A stretch of 64,000 nucleotides of DNA from CAVOAK01 sp963664465 (GCA_963664465.2 CAXXSU010000002.1:1-64000), one strand, 5' to 3'; positions 52,475 through 62,054 are shown, counted from the first letter of the stretch. The notes: a model not told the origin generated them from the sequence alone. Translations and numbers: made by a program.

Positions 52475-52753
52475 TCACAAGTTTCCCTGGGCTGCCTCCT
52501 TGAGAATCTGCTTGTCCAGCGTCAGGTCCGAGACCGCGCGGCGCAGCCGCTCGTTCTCTTTCTCAAGCTCCTTGAGACGGCGGAGCTGGTCGCCACTCAT
52601 CCCGCCATACTCCTTGCGCCACCGATAGAACGTGACCTCGCTGATCCCGAGCTGCCGGATCGCGTCCGCCATCGACATGCCCTGGCCATGCAGGACCTCC
52701 GCCTGCCGCAGCATGCCTACGATCTCCTCCGGCTTGTAGCGCTTCCTTGCCAT
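52475..52753 (-). CDS. IS3-family transposase OrfA
   Basis: 92 residues. HTH (KRYKPEEIVGMLRQAEVLHG, AIRQLGISEVTFYRWRKEYG) followed by a leucine-zipper helix (RLKELEKENERLRRAVSDLT), the normal OrfA layout. It ends AAQGNL, where a programmed -1 frameshift would normally lead into OrfB, but no OrfB follows. The element end is at about 52796 (TGGATTGGTCCATACTTAGG read inward). Confidence 0.85.
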   Translation of the reverse strand: MARKRYKPEEIVGMLRQAEVLHGQGMSMADAIRQLGISEVTFYRWRKEYGGMSGDQLRRLKELEKENERLRRAVSDLTLDKQILKEAAQGNL

Positions 52754-52871
52754 CTCTGATCCTCCTCATTCCCAAACCTAAGTATGGACCAATCCAATGG
52801 GGGAGGATTAATGGTACGCCTCCGGTCAGGACCGCCTGCCAAAGACGGTGAGGTTCTGCGAAACTGACCTT

Positions 52872-53255
52872 ATGACTGTTCATAAGGATAGTTTCCAGGT
52901 TCAGCGTCTCGAGGTGGTAAACACCGGTCGCCGTCGGCGCTGGAGCGTGGCGGAGAAGCTGCGGATCGTCGAGGAGAGTTTCCAGGGTCACCGACAGGTA
53001 TCTGCGACCGCGTGTCGCCACGACATCTCGCCCTCGTTGTTGTTCTCCTGGCGCAAAGCGTTTCGTCGCGGTCGCGACGAGGTGATCGGCTTTGCGCCGG
53101 CGCTGATCGTGCCTGACGAGGAAGCGCCGCTGGGCGCGGCTGCGGCTGTTGGGCGCATGGAGATCGTAACCGTAACAGGCCAGCGGATCATGGTTGGCGC
53201 CGATGTCGATGTCCTGGCGCTGGCGCGGGTCGTGGCGGCGCTAGAGGCGCGATGA
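52872..53255 (+). CDS. tnpA: IS66 TnpA
   Basis: 127 residues from ATG 52872. N-terminal HTH of the IS66 OrfA type (RRWSVAEKLRIVEESFQGHR, SATACRHDISPSLLFSWRKA) and a C-terminal VDVLALARVVAALEAR. Needed for transposition in full IS66 elements; exact role unclear. Overlaps tnpB by 4 bp. Confidence 0.9.
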   Translation: MTVHKDSFQVQRLEVVNTGRRRRWSVAEKLRIVEESFQGHRQVSATACRHDISPSLLFSWRKAFRRGRDEVIGFAPALIVPDEEAPLGAAAAVGRMEIVTVTGQRIMVGADVDVLALARVVAALEAR

Positions 53256-53599
53256 TCCCGGTTCCCTCCGGGGTTCGGGTCTGGCTGGCTACCGGCGTTA
53301 CGGACATGCGCCGTGGCATGAACGGGCTGACGCTTCAAGTCCAGGAGGCCCTGGGGCGCGATCCTTATGCCGGCGATCTGTTCGTATTCCGGGGCCGTCG
53401 CGGCAATCTGATCAAGGTGCTGTGGCATGACGGACTGGGTACCTCGCTCTACGCCAAGCGGCTAGAGCACGGCCGGTTCATCTGGCCCTCACCAGCCGAT
53501 GGCGTGGTCGCGGTTTCGCCGGCCCAGCTCGGTTATCTGCTCGAAGGGATCGACTGGCGGCGTCCGGTGCGCAGCTGGCGGCCCGAGCGCGCGGGTTGA
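53252..53599 (+). CDS. tnpB: IS66 TnpB (Orf2)
   Basis: 115 residues: MIPVPSGVRVWLATGVTDMR, GMNGLTLQVQEALGRDPYAG, LFVFRGRRGNLIKVLWHDGL and FIWPSPADGVVAVSPAQL. This is the near-invariant IS66 Orf2 protein. Complete. Overlaps tnpA by 4 bp. Confidence 0.95.
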   Translation: MIPVPSGVRVWLATGVTDMRRGMNGLTLQVQEALGRDPYAGDLFVFRGRRGNLIKVLWHDGLGTSLYAKRLEHGRFIWPSPADGVVAVSPAQLGYLLEGIDWRRPVRSWRPERAG

Positions 53600-53671
53600 C
53601 CGCGGCAAAGCGACGGAGCCGCGCAAGAAAGAGCGTGACTCAAATCCGGCGGGTATGATTCGCTCGGCGCC

Positions 53672-55294
53672 ATGATCCGCGCCACAGCGTCCGATATCGA
53701 GGCCCTGCGCGCCGCCCTTGCGGTCGCCGAGGCGCGGGCCGAGGAGGCGGTGGCCAAGGCCTCGAACGCCGAAGCGATCATCGCCGCCCTGAAACTGATG
53801 GTCGAGAAGCTGCGGCGCGAGGTCTACGGCCAACGCTCGGAGCGCAAGGCGCGCCTGCTCGACCAGCTGGAGCTGGAGCTCGAGGAGCTGGAGGCGCGCG
53901 CGAGCGAGGACGAGCTCGCCGCCGAACAGGCAGCCGCGAAGACCTCGACAGTCAAGTCTTTCACTCGCAGGCGGCCGTCGCGCAAGCCGTTCCCGGAGCA
54001 TCTGCCGCGCGAGCGCGTGGTGGTTCCGGCGCCCGAGGTCTGTGGCTGTTGCGGCTCGGATCGGCTTTCCAAGCTGGGCGAGGACATCACCGAGACGCTG
54101 GAGGTGATCCCGCGCAGCTGGAAGGTGGTCCAGACGGTACGCGAGAAGTTCACCTGCCGGGACTGCGAGAAGATCTCGCAAGCCCCCGCACCGTTCCATG
54201 TGACCCCGCGGGGTTGGGCGGGTCCGAGCCTGCTGGCCATGATCCTGTTCGAGAAGTATGGCCAACATCAGCCGTTGAACCGGCAGAGCGAGCGCTATGG
54301 CCGCGAGGGCGTGGAGCTCAGCCTGTCGACCCTGGCCGACCAGGTGGGCGCCTGTACCGCCGTGCTGCGACCGCTCCACGACTTGATCGCGGCCCATGTG
54401 CTGGCCGCCGAGCGCATTCATGGCGACGACACCACGGTGCCGGTGCTGGCGAAGGGCAAGACCGACACGGCGCGGGCCTGGGTCTATGTGCGCGACGATG
54501 CACCCTCTGGAGGCGCCGATCCGCTGGCGGCGTTGTTCTATTACTCGCGCGATCGATCCGGCGCGCATCCCGAGAAGCACCTGACCGGCTTTACCGGGAT
54601 CCTGCAGGCCGATGCCTATGCCGGGTACAACAGGCTGTATGCGCTTGGCCGCTCTCCGGGGCCGGTCACCGAGGCGCTCTGCTGGGCCCATGCGCGGCGC
54701 AAGTTCTTTGTCCTGGCCGACATCGCCGCCTCGGCAAAAAGGGGGGCGAAGAAGGGCAAGGCGGGCGCCATCATCTCGCCGCTGGCCTTTGAGGCCGTGA
54801 CGCGGATCGACGCCCTGTTCGACGTCGAGCGGGAGATCAATAGATTGAGCGCCGAGGGGCGGCTCACGGTCCGGGCCGAGCGGTCCGCACCGTTGCTCGC
54901 CGAGCTCGAAGCCTGGCTGCGCGCCGAACGCGCGCGGCTGTCCCGCCATGCCCCGGTCGCCAAGGCCATGGACTACATGCTCAAACGCTGGCCGGGCTTT
55001 GCCCGGTTCCTCGAGGACGGCCGGGTCTGCCTGACCAACAATGCCGCCGAGCGGGCCCTGCGTGGTATCGCGCTCGGCAGGAAGGCCTGGCTGTTCGCCG
55101 GCTCCGACCGTGGCGGTCACAGAGCCGCGTTCATGTACACCCTGATCGTCACGGCGAAAATCAACGACGTCGATCCTCAGGCCTGGCTCGCCGACGTTCT
55201 CGCTCGCATCGCCGACCATTCGTCCCAGCGCCTCGACGAGCTCCTCCCCTGGAACTGGAAGCAGGCCCAGGCCGCCGACACACTAGCCGCATAA
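53672..55294 (+). CDS. tnpC: IS66 transposase TnpC
   Basis: 540 residues. Coiled-coil N-terminus (ALKLMVEKLRREVYGQRSER), zinc-binding CGCCGSDRL...CRDCEKI, DDE core with first Asp in ERIHGDDTTVPVLAKGKTDT, second in GILQADAYAGYNRLY, Glu in LTNNAAERALRGIALGRKAW, and the IS66 C-terminal domain (TLIVTAKINDVDPQAWLADV). Start may be ATG 53672. Full length, undamaged. Confidence 0.95.
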   Translation: MIRATASDIEALRAALAVAEARAEEAVAKASNAEAIIAALKLMVEKLRREVYGQRSERKARLLDQLELELEELEARASEDELAAEQAAAKTSTVKSFTRRRPSRKPFPEHLPRERVVVPAPEVCGCCGSDRLSKLGEDITETLEVIPRSWKVVQTVREKFTCRDCEKISQAPAPFHVTPRGWAGPSLLAMILFEKYGQHQPLNRQSERYGREGVELSLSTLADQVGACTAVLRPLHDLIAAHVLAAERIHGDDTTVPVLAKGKTDTARAWVYVRDDAPSGGADPLAALFYYSRDRSGAHPEKHLTGFTGILQADAYAGYNRLYALGRSPGPVTEALCWAHARRKFFVLADIAASAKRGAKKGKAGAIISPLAFEAVTRIDALFDVEREINRLSAEGRLTVRAERSAPLLAELEAWLRAERARLSRHAPVAKAMDYMLKRWPGFARFLEDGRVCLTNNAAERALRGIALGRKAWLFAGSDRGGHRAAFMYTLIVTAKINDVDPQAWLADVLARIADHSSQRLDELLPWNWKQAQAADTLAA

Positions 55295-55366
55295 CTCACG
55301 TTCCACGATGCTGCCCAACATCACGGGCCAAAAGTAAACTCACCGCGGTCCTGGCCGGATGGGTAC

Positions 55367-55716
55367 GATTAATGGCCATTGCCGCCGATGTCGGTCTCGA
55401 CGTCCAGCGCCTGCGCCGCGACATGGAGAATCCCGCCATCGAGGAGTATCTCGACGAAACGATCCGCCTGGCCCGGACCCTCGGCATCAACGGCACCCCG
55501 GCGTTTGTAATCGGCGACACGCTGGTTCCGGGAGCCGTCGACGGCGCGCGCCTGAAGGAGTTGATCGCCCTGGCCCGGTCCGGCGGCTACCCTCAGTTGG
55601 TGTTCAATTCGATGCCCTGGCCTCTCACAGGTGCTTTCTTCGGCCAGGGCATCGTCCCGACATATTTCCTGCCACAATTCCGGGCAAACTTGTCCGCCCC
55701 TGCCGGCCACTGGTAA
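55367..55716 (+). pseudogene. DsbA-family thioredoxin-like protein, N-terminus lost to IS66
   Basis: The first residues after the IS66 duplication are AADVGLDVQRLRRDMENPAI, then ARTLGINGTPAFVIGDTLVP with the cis-Pro block (TPAF) and GAVDGARLKELIALARSGGY. This is the C-terminal third of a DsbA/Com1-type oxidoreductase. The CxxC active site and signal peptide are gone. An extra ~45 residues follow that are not typical of the family. Confidence 0.75.
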
Positions 55717-56243
55717 GGTCGTTCTCCCACGACCCAAGCCGAATGCTCCATGGTCGCACGAACATCAAGGCCATCGGAGCAATCGTCGGCATGAAGGCGA
55801 GCAAATGACGAATGACCTACAGGAACGCGCACCACCAGCGGATCGAGAACCGCGACTTCGCCGAAGGCAACATGATCCGCTACCTACCTATGCCCGCCTT
55901 CGACCACGCGGCCGTCACCAGGCTCCAAAAGCATGTGGAGGCGGCCGCCCGCCGTCCCGGCATCGCTCGCGACCTGCCGCGGTTCATCGCACCCGCGAGC
56001 ACCGTATTTCCAGCGGACGACGCACGATCCCGGAATACGACGAGCGCTCACTACCTGGCAGCTACCGCTAGGTCAGTTCCACGCTTCTTCCGCGAGACTT
56101 CGTGGAGTTCTCCCAATCCAGCCACCCGCCCTTGCAATTTCAACCACATCTGTCTCCTGCCCGAGCTTGTCGCCTTGCATACGCCACCCGTGCCTGACCG
56201 GTTGCGCAAGCTATCTCGAAGCCGGAAGTAGCCGCGATTCCCT
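55717..56243. other. Intergenic stretch with one weak open frame
   Basis: Frame 55812-56231 (+) gives 139 residues. Its first 70 (NMIRYLPMPAFDHAAVTRLQ, ARDLPRFIAPASTVFPADDA) have acceptable texture, but the second half is Pro/Arg-rich and shadow-like. I see no family and no ribosome-binding site, so I do not call a gene. It may be a decayed gene. Confidence 0.35.
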
Positions 56244-58475
56244 ATGCACTTGGAAAAAGCCATCTCCTCCGCCGTTGACCGAACAAGGAGGAATGTCCGG
56301 CGGCGAATCGCGACGCTGTGGCAGTACGCGTATCGGGTTCATTACAAGTTTGGACAATATCGGTTCCGCTACGGCGCTATGGCGGTTAGCGCCGTCCTGC
56401 TTCTTCTCGTATCAGCCAGCTTCTATCTGTCGCCCTCCCTACAGGCGGCCCTTGAGTCCCACTACGCGACGCAAGACGCGGTTCGGGCGCTGCAACGCCT
56501 GCTGCTTAACGCGGGAACCGCGCTCATCGGAGCTGCCGCCATCGTCACGTCCCTCGTGCTGTTCGCCATGCAGGTGAACGTCGAGCGCATGCCGCACGGA
56601 CTGTTTCGGCGTCTGAGTACGGACCCTAGGCTGCTGGGCGCATTCGCGATCGCATTCCTTCTTGCGATCGGTGTCGCCACGCTGTCGACCTTCGCCGAGC
56701 AGGTCACGCTGGCCCCAGTCGTACTCTCGGCCGCATGGGCGGCAATACTTATCCTCCTGCTGTTCCTGTATGCCTATCGGCGAGCCTTGGTCCTCATCAA
56801 CCCGTTGCAGCAGCTGGAGATACTCGTTCAGGACACCCGCAAGGAGCTGCGACTCTGGGACCGGCGGGCCAGGCGGGTAATGCCCCTCCTCGAGCCCGAA
56901 GAGACCGAAACAGCCGATTCGCCGGCGGCGGACTCCACGCACGATACGGCCCGTACGGTCTATTTCCAGATTAACGACCATTGGACGAATGGCGCGGCGC
57001 GAGGCGTCCGGCATGCGATGTCGTTTGCCCGGCGCTATGCGGAGCAGGGGGACTATGAAGTTTCCGGCACGGCGCTGACCGCTGTCGCCGCCATCAATGC
57101 CTCATACATCGACGCCAAGGGAAAGACGTTCTACACCAACACCGCACTCATCGACGATCCTCGTTCGAGGGACTCGTTCATCACCGATACCCTTGAGCAC
57201 ATGCGCCAGAGCGTACAAAGCGGGATCGTTCGGCGGGATGAACAGCAGATAGAGCAGACATTGCAGGCTCTCGGTGCGCTCGTTCGGTTGTACCAGGGGA
57301 TCGACTACTCCAGCCCATATGCCACGAAGAGCCATGCGCATCTTGCCGCAGGATACCTAGCGAACGCGGTACAGGCCGTGCTCCATCACGACATGACCGA
57401 CGTCCTGCTCGAGGGCATGCGGCTCATGGGGCAATCGGCCCGGCAATTCGTCGTCCAAGGGAAGCCTGATGAAATCGCGACCCTTAGCCAGAAGATTGCC
57501 GAGATCGCCTGTACTGGCTGCGCGAAGGAACACTACCGCTCGGTCACCATGGAAGGCATGGCGCAGCTTGCGAATCTCACCTTCGACGTGGTTCGCTCCA
57601 AGGGCCGCGACACTCAATTCGCGATCGGAGAGCTCCGCCGGAATGTCGCCCTGGTTTCGCAGTTGTTTCTCAAGGTGCCCGATCCGCCCCTGTCGAACAC
57701 CCATGCCACATATCTGGGACCCTACTATTCGTCCACGAGTACGGAGAGCTTGAGATTTCGGCTTACGGCATTGGTCAATGCCCTCTCCCAAAATCAAGCG
57801 GACGATGCCGACGCCCAATCGGTCATATGGAATATCGAGCAATGGGCGGATGGCCTTTTCGAAACCACGAAGGAGCTGCTGCTCGCAGCCATTGCTGCCA
57901 GATCTCACTTCACGATCGCCATGATCCAATGGATTACGGGCGTGACGGACCTCCTGCTGGCTCTGTCGAATGCGCCCGCATGCGATGCCCATACTCAACG
58001 AGAACTGCGCAAGCATGCGGGTTGGTTGATTGCAACCCTGACCTGGATTCCCGATGACAGGGAATCGGTCACCTTCGTGGAGATCTTCCAGTTGACCGAG
58101 GTGTTGTTCGAAGCCGCGACGGACGCCCGCAAACGCGGTTGCGAGGAGGTTTCGAGAGACATCGGAGGATACCTCCTGTCCTGGACACTTAAGGGCGGGA
58201 GATACATCACGGGGTGGGGCGTGCTCGAACGAGGCTTGTGCGCATGCGCTGTATTTGCGCTGATGGGACTTCATGGCGACGTCGATGCCCTCAAAGACGA
58301 AATCCATGCGCGCCTCCAAGACGACCGTGCACCGGAACAGGACGTACGCGAACGTGCTGCAAGGGAGATCCGCGAAAGGGCCGACAGCCTCCAGGTGCGT
58401 GGACACTGGTCGTCGAGAATCGAGGCAGCCGTAGCGCAGTCGGATTACGCAATCCTTGCTCCGTTATTGAACTAG
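56244..58475 (+). CDS. Large membrane protein, DUF2254-like N-terminus
   Basis: 743 residues. Four hydrophobic segments in the first 180: about 46-66 (GAMAVSAVLLLLVSASFYLS), 88-110 (NAGTALIGAAAIVTSLVLFA), 132-152 (LLGAFAIAFLLAIGVATLST) and 158-178 (VVLSAAWAAILILLLFLYAY). Then a large soluble, mostly helical region of about 550 residues with no recognised domain. The membrane part resembles predicted DUF2254 proteins (LFAMQVNVERMPHGLFRRLS). Start ATG 56244 is the first Met; the sequence is undamaged although its neighbours are broken. No partner gene is adjacent. Function unknown. Confidence 0.7.
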   Translation: MHLEKAISSAVDRTRRNVRRRIATLWQYAYRVHYKFGQYRFRYGAMAVSAVLLLLVSASFYLSPSLQAALESHYATQDAVRALQRLLLNAGTALIGAAAIVTSLVLFAMQVNVERMPHGLFRRLSTDPRLLGAFAIAFLLAIGVATLSTFAEQVTLAPVVLSAAWAAILILLLFLYAYRRALVLINPLQQLEILVQDTRKELRLWDRRARRVMPLLEPEETETADSPAADSTHDTARTVYFQINDHWTNGAARGVRHAMSFARRYAEQGDYEVSGTALTAVAAINASYIDAKGKTFYTNTALIDDPRSRDSFITDTLEHMRQSVQSGIVRRDEQQIEQTLQALGALVRLYQGIDYSSPYATKSHAHLAAGYLANAVQAVLHHDMTDVLLEGMRLMGQSARQFVVQGKPDEIATLSQKIAEIACTGCAKEHYRSVTMEGMAQLANLTFDVVRSKGRDTQFAIGELRRNVALVSQLFLKVPDPPLSNTHATYLGPYYSSTSTESLRFRLTALVNALSQNQADDADAQSVIWNIEQWADGLFETTKELLLAAIAARSHFTIAMIQWITGVTDLLLALSNAPACDAHTQRELRKHAGWLIATLTWIPDDRESVTFVEIFQLTEVLFEAATDARKRGCEEVSRDIGGYLLSWTLKGGRYITGWGVLERGLCACAVFALMGLHGDVDALKDEIHARLQDDRAPEQDVRERAAREIRERADSLQVRGHWSSRIEAAVAQSDYAILAPLLN

Positions 58476-58838
58476 ATCGCAAACATATTATCTCCACCCG
58501 CCCGATGATTGCAGTCTGGAGAACTACCGCGTGAACTGACAATTCTCTTGGCTCGGTTTTGCTTGCCCTACCAACTCCCGATGCCCGTCCTAACTGAACA
58601 GCCTGCATTCGGACACGCTCCGCCGTAACCAGGTCATAGTCAGACAGAAAGTCCGTACTCCGTTGTAATGGCGGTATAATGTTTATCTCAGGCATTCAGA
58701 ACTAGTAGTCCGTCATCAAGCCGAAATCAGATTTGTTCAAAGTTCGGACTGTGCTTGAGTGCCTCCCGCGCTGTCTGGCGATTCTGCACCGACGATCACA
58801 TCGTGGCGCCAGTTATCGCCATAGTCGTAGACCTAGAC
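58476..58838. other. Intergenic stretch, nothing recognised
   Basis: About 360 bp between the membrane-protein gene and the IS21-type left end. Open frames are short and shadow-like; no hairpin with a T-run or tRNA is present. Confidence 0.4.
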
Positions 58839-58945
58839 TGTTGACCGGCGTGGAATATTGACCCCCTTGGTGGGGTAATCGGCGTCCAAAATTGACCCCC
58901 CTGGTTTTGTGATTTTTAACACACCTCGTTGTTTGGACAGACGAG

Positions 58946-60485
58946 GTGGGGGAGATGCTGGTAGTGGAAACGATCGCACGGATCCGTCGGGATCATCTGG
59001 TGAGGGGCGTTCCGATCAAGAAGATCGCCCGGGATTTGAGGGTTTCGAAGAACACGGTGCGCAAGGTGGTGCGGGGCGATGAGACCTCGTACAGCTACGC
59101 GCGCAAGATCCAGCCGATGCCGAAGCTTGGACCGTGGGTGGATGAGCTCGAGCGCCGGCTGGAGGCCAACGAGAAGAAGCCGCGCCGGGATCGTCTGTCT
59201 CTGCTGCGGATTCATGAAGACCTTGCGGCTCTGGGCTATGGCGGCGGCTACGACGCGGTGCGCCGCTACGCCAGGACCTGGCGTCGGCGGTGGCGGCTGT
59301 TGTCGCCGTCGCAGGGTTTTGTGCCGCTGAGCTTCGATCCCGGCGAGGCCTACCAGTTCGACTGGAGCCACGAGTACGCGCGCCTGTCGGGTGTGACGAC
59401 CAAGGTGAAGGCGGCGCACATGCGGCTCTGCTACAGCCGCATGCAGCTGGTTCAGATCTTCCCGCGCGAGAGCCAGGAGATGGTGTTCGAGGCGCACGAA
59501 CGGGCCTTCCACTTCTTCGGCGGGGTCTGCCGGCGGGGCATCTACGACAACATGAAGACGGCGGTGAGCATGGTCTTCGTCGGCAAGGAGCGCGCCTACA
59601 ACCGGCGCTTTTTGGAGCTGTGCTCCCACCATCTGGTGGAGCCGGTGGCGTGCACTCCGGGTGCGGGCTGGGAGAAGGGGCAGGTCGAGAGGCAGGTGGG
59701 TGACGTCCGCGGCCGCCTGTTCGTGCCCATCCCGCGGGGCCGCTCCTACGTCGAGATCAACGAGTGGCTGATGGATCGGTGTATCGAGGACGCCAAGAAG
59801 CGGCCGCATCCGACGATCGAGAGCAAGACGGTGTGGCAGGTGTTCGAGGAGGAGCGGCCCTTCTTGATGGCCTATCGCGGCCCCTTCGACGGCTTCCACG
59901 CCACCGAGGTGGCGGTGTCCAAGACCTGTCTGGTGCGCTTCGACAACAACCACTACAGCGTCGCCGCCCGTGCCGTCGGGCGGCCGGTCGACGTGCGGGC
60001 CTATGCCGATCGGATCGTCATCCGCCAGGACGGCGAGATCCCGGATCGGGTCCGGGACCGCCGAGCATCCCCGGAGCTTCGGGCGCGGCGAGATCGCCTA
60101 CGATCCGTGGCACTACGTGCCGATCCTGACGCGGAAGCCTGGTGCGCTGAGGAACGGCGCGCCCTTCAAGGGCTGGCAACTGCCCGGCGCGCTCGGCCGC
60201 ATACGGGCCCGGCTGACGGGTTGCGACGACGGTGACAGGCAGTTCGTGAGGATCCTCGCGGCGGTTCAGGAGGACGGGCTGGAGGCGGTCGAGGCGGCCT
60301 GTGCCGAGGCGCTCGACTGCGGCGCCTGCAGCGCCGACGTCGTGCTCAACATCCTCGCCCGGCAGTGCCAGCCGGCACCGCCGGCGACCATCCCGACGCC
60401 CGAGGGCCTGCAGCTTCGCCACCGGCCGGTGGCCGACTGTCAGCGCTACGATCGCTTGAGGGAGGCCGGTCATGGAGCGTCATGA
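58946..60485 (+). pseudogene. istA: IS21-family IstA (third type), one frameshift
   Basis: Begins MGEMLVVETIARIRRDHLVR (GTG 58946 or ATG 58955) with HTH PIKKIARDLRVSKNTVRKVV. DDE core: YQFDWSHEYARLSGVTTKVK, GIYDNMKTAVSMVFVG, KGQVERQVGDVRGRLF. At about 60050, after VIRQDGEIP, sense passes to a second frame (AEHPRSFGRGEIAYDPWHYV, LTRKPGALRNGAPFKGWQLP) and ends at 60485. One small indel explains it. About 500 residues in total. Confidence 0.82.
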
Positions 60486-60548
60486 GGTGCTGGCGATGAT
60501 GACGGCGTTGAAGCTCGCGGGCAAGCGGGGCAAGGACGGCGAGATTCA
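60472..60548 (+). pseudogene. istB: IstB N-terminal stub
   Basis: MERHEVLAMMTALKLAGKRG is the start of an IstB of the third type, overlapping the istA end by 14 bp. Similarity stops after about 25 codons. The open frame to 60702 beyond this is not IstB. Confidence 0.65.
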
Positions 60549-60691
60549 TCACCGTCCGGGCCGCGATGTAACAATGTCGGCCCCGAAGTCGTCCGGCAGG
60601 GCGGCCAACTCCCGTTGGGCCTCCGCGAACAGGGCGTCGAGCGCCTCCTTCGGCGGGGTCTGCGCCGCGTCGAACGCCGGCGTCTGGCGTG

Positions 60692-61837
60692 CTAACCGCT
60701 AACCTTGGCGATCCGGCTTGCGATGCGGTTGGCGGCGGACTTAACGGGATCGCTGGCGAGATGCGCATAGCGAGCGGTGGTCTGGACCTGGGTATGACCC
60801 AAGAGCTTGCCGATCATGGGCAAACCTTCGCCGACCAGTAACCCGCCGCTAGCGAAGCTGTGTCTCAAGTCGTGAATCCGCACGTCGTCGAGGTCGGCGC
60901 GCGCCCGAATGCGTCGCCAGGGATGTTGCAGGTCGGTAAGATGACTTTCCGGTTTACGTCCCGCGATCACCCAGGGGTTGCCGTCACGCCTGTCGATGCG
61001 CTCAAGGACAGCGATCGCCGGATCGCCGAGATACACCACCTTGGCGCCCGTCTTGGTATCCGGCAGGCGCAACTCACCCGCCCCCAGATCGACATGCTCC
61101 CAGCGCAGCTTCTGTATCTCCGATAGACGACACCCGGTCAGCATCAGCAACCGGACCGCGGCGATGGCTGAGGCCGTCTCCGAACCGTCCACCTCGATCT
61201 CTTTCAGGGCTGCGCCCAGACGTTGATACTCGATATCCGATAGAAACCGCTCGCGCTTCTCCTCCCGGAACCTTTTTACATGCCGGCACGGGTTCGAGCC
61301 GTCGGGGCGGAGATCCCACAGCTCGGCCAGATTGAACATCTTGGATAAAACCCCGAGCGTACGGTTGGCCTGATAGGGCGTGTCGCGCATATCGTAATGG
61401 AGCGCCGCGATATCGCTCCTCTGAATATCGGGCACCCGGTACCTGCCGATCCGGGGATCGATGAACAGATTGACTGAGCGGCGGTATTCCTCGGCAGTGC
61501 TCGGCTTGCAATGGGTGGAGACATATTCCTTCAGGAACCGTTTCCCCAGCGCAATCATGGTCGGCGCGTCGGCATTGCGCCCCACGGGATTCTTTCCCGC
61601 TCTCGCGTCGGTGATGATCTCGGCGGCGCGCACGCGGGCATAGGAGGGGGTAACGGCGCCATGGGGCCCTATGGTCATCTTTATCACCCGGCCGCGATAG
61701 CGGGTCTTGACGATATAGACCTTGCGTCCGGTGGGGTGAACGCGGACTCCGAATCCCTTGAGGTCGTCGTCCCAGACAACACGCTCGCGCTCTTGGCCGG
61801 CCAGTGCATCGACGGTCCGCTTGGTAATTTTGGCCAC
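60692..61837 (-). CDS. int: Tyrosine recombinase (island integrase 2)
   Basis: 381 residues. DUF4102-type arm-binding N-terminus (MAKITKRTVDALAGQERERV, DLKGFGVRVHPTGRKVYIVK), core-binding domain (KRFLKEYVSTHCKPSTAEEY), catalytic residues Arg in LTGCRLSEIQKLRWEHVD, HxLRH in IHDLRHSFASGG, His in LLGHTQVQTTARYAHLASD with Tyr nucleophile. Complete. It differs strongly from integrase 1 outside the motifs. A tRNA-fMet 3' half lies 170 bp away, the same distance as for integrase 1. Confidence 0.93.
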   Translation of the reverse strand: MAKITKRTVDALAGQERERVVWDDDLKGFGVRVHPTGRKVYIVKTRYRGRVIKMTIGPHGAVTPSYARVRAAEIITDARAGKNPVGRNADAPTMIALGKRFLKEYVSTHCKPSTAEEYRRSVNLFIDPRIGRYRVPDIQRSDIAALHYDMRDTPYQANRTLGVLSKMFNLAELWDLRPDGSNPCRHVKRFREEKRERFLSDIEYQRLGAALKEIEVDGSETASAIAAVRLLMLTGCRLSEIQKLRWEHVDLGAGELRLPDTKTGAKVVYLGDPAIAVLERIDRRDGNPWVIAGRKPESHLTDLQHPWRRIRARADLDDVRIHDLRHSFASGGLLVGEGLPMIGKLLGHTQVQTTARYAHLASDPVKSAANRIASRIAKVSG

Positions 61838-61902
61838 CGCGCTTTATCCCCTTGCAATCGGATATCAGGCACCTTATAGGTACCTAGAGAGAGCAAGTCA
61901 AG

Positions 61903-61981
61903 GCGCATTGAAGCGCATGTCTGCGCACTCGAAAGGACTAAAACATTAAGGTTTATCGTACTAAAGCGCACTCCAGCGCAT
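61903..61981. repeat. Phased GCGCAY repeats next to integrase 2
   Basis: GCGCAT at 61903, GCGCAT at 61913 and GCGCAC at 61923 start exactly 10 bp apart; a further pair GCGCAC (61966) and GCGCAT (61976) has the same spacing. The same unit and spacing occur beside integrase 1. Confidence 0.65.
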
Positions 61982-62004
61982 GTGTGTCATGACAATAGCC
62001 TCAA

Positions 62005-62050
62005 ACTCATAACCTGAAGGTCGTTGGTTCAAATCCAACCCCCGCAACCA
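62005..62050 (+). pseudogene. tRNA-fMet 3' half (attachment-site half, copy 2)
   Basis: ACTCATAACCTGAAGG then GGTTCAAATCCAACCCCCGC and AACCA. Matches copy 1 (41396-41441) at 43 of 46 positions but in the opposite orientation. The three differences include a compensating pair in the T-stem (T-A versus A-T), so the two come from distinct functional tRNA genes or from different integrated elements. Confidence 0.85.
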
Positions 62051-62054
62051 GATA

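Larger units (their letters stand above)
52814..55366 (+). mobile_element. IS66-family element, 2553 bp
   Basis: Imperfect inverted ends: GTACGCCTCCGGTCAGGACC from 52814 and GTACCCATCCGGCCAGGACC read inward from 55366. Exact 8-bp duplication GATTAATG on both sides (52806-52813 and 55367-55374). Carries intact tnpA, tnpB and tnpC, so it is complete and possibly active. It cut a DsbA-type gene on its right side. Confidence 0.93.
58839..60548 (+). mobile_element. IS21-family element, third type, right part missing
   Basis: Left end TGTTGACCGGCGTGGAATAT at 58839, with repeated (A)ATTGACCCCC motifs at about 58855 and 58894. It carries a frameshifted istA and the first ~25 codons of istB, then stops at about 60548. 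Its protein sequence is clearly different from the other two IS21 elements. Confidence 0.8.

Noticed and set aside
52404..52480. Start of a frame MGAALRDPEPVADMVDALAA
   Set aside because: About 25 plausible residues only, then it runs into the shadow of IS3 OrfA.
60575..60690. Leftward protein-like stretch after the IS21 stub (LDALFAEAQRELAALPDD)
   Set aside because: It looks like a gene tail, but no start, stop or family can be supported in about 115 bp.
61903..61981. GCGCAY repeats as a CRISPR array
   Set aside because: Units are 6 bp at 10-bp spacing with no unique spacers and no cas genes; integrase sites explain them better.
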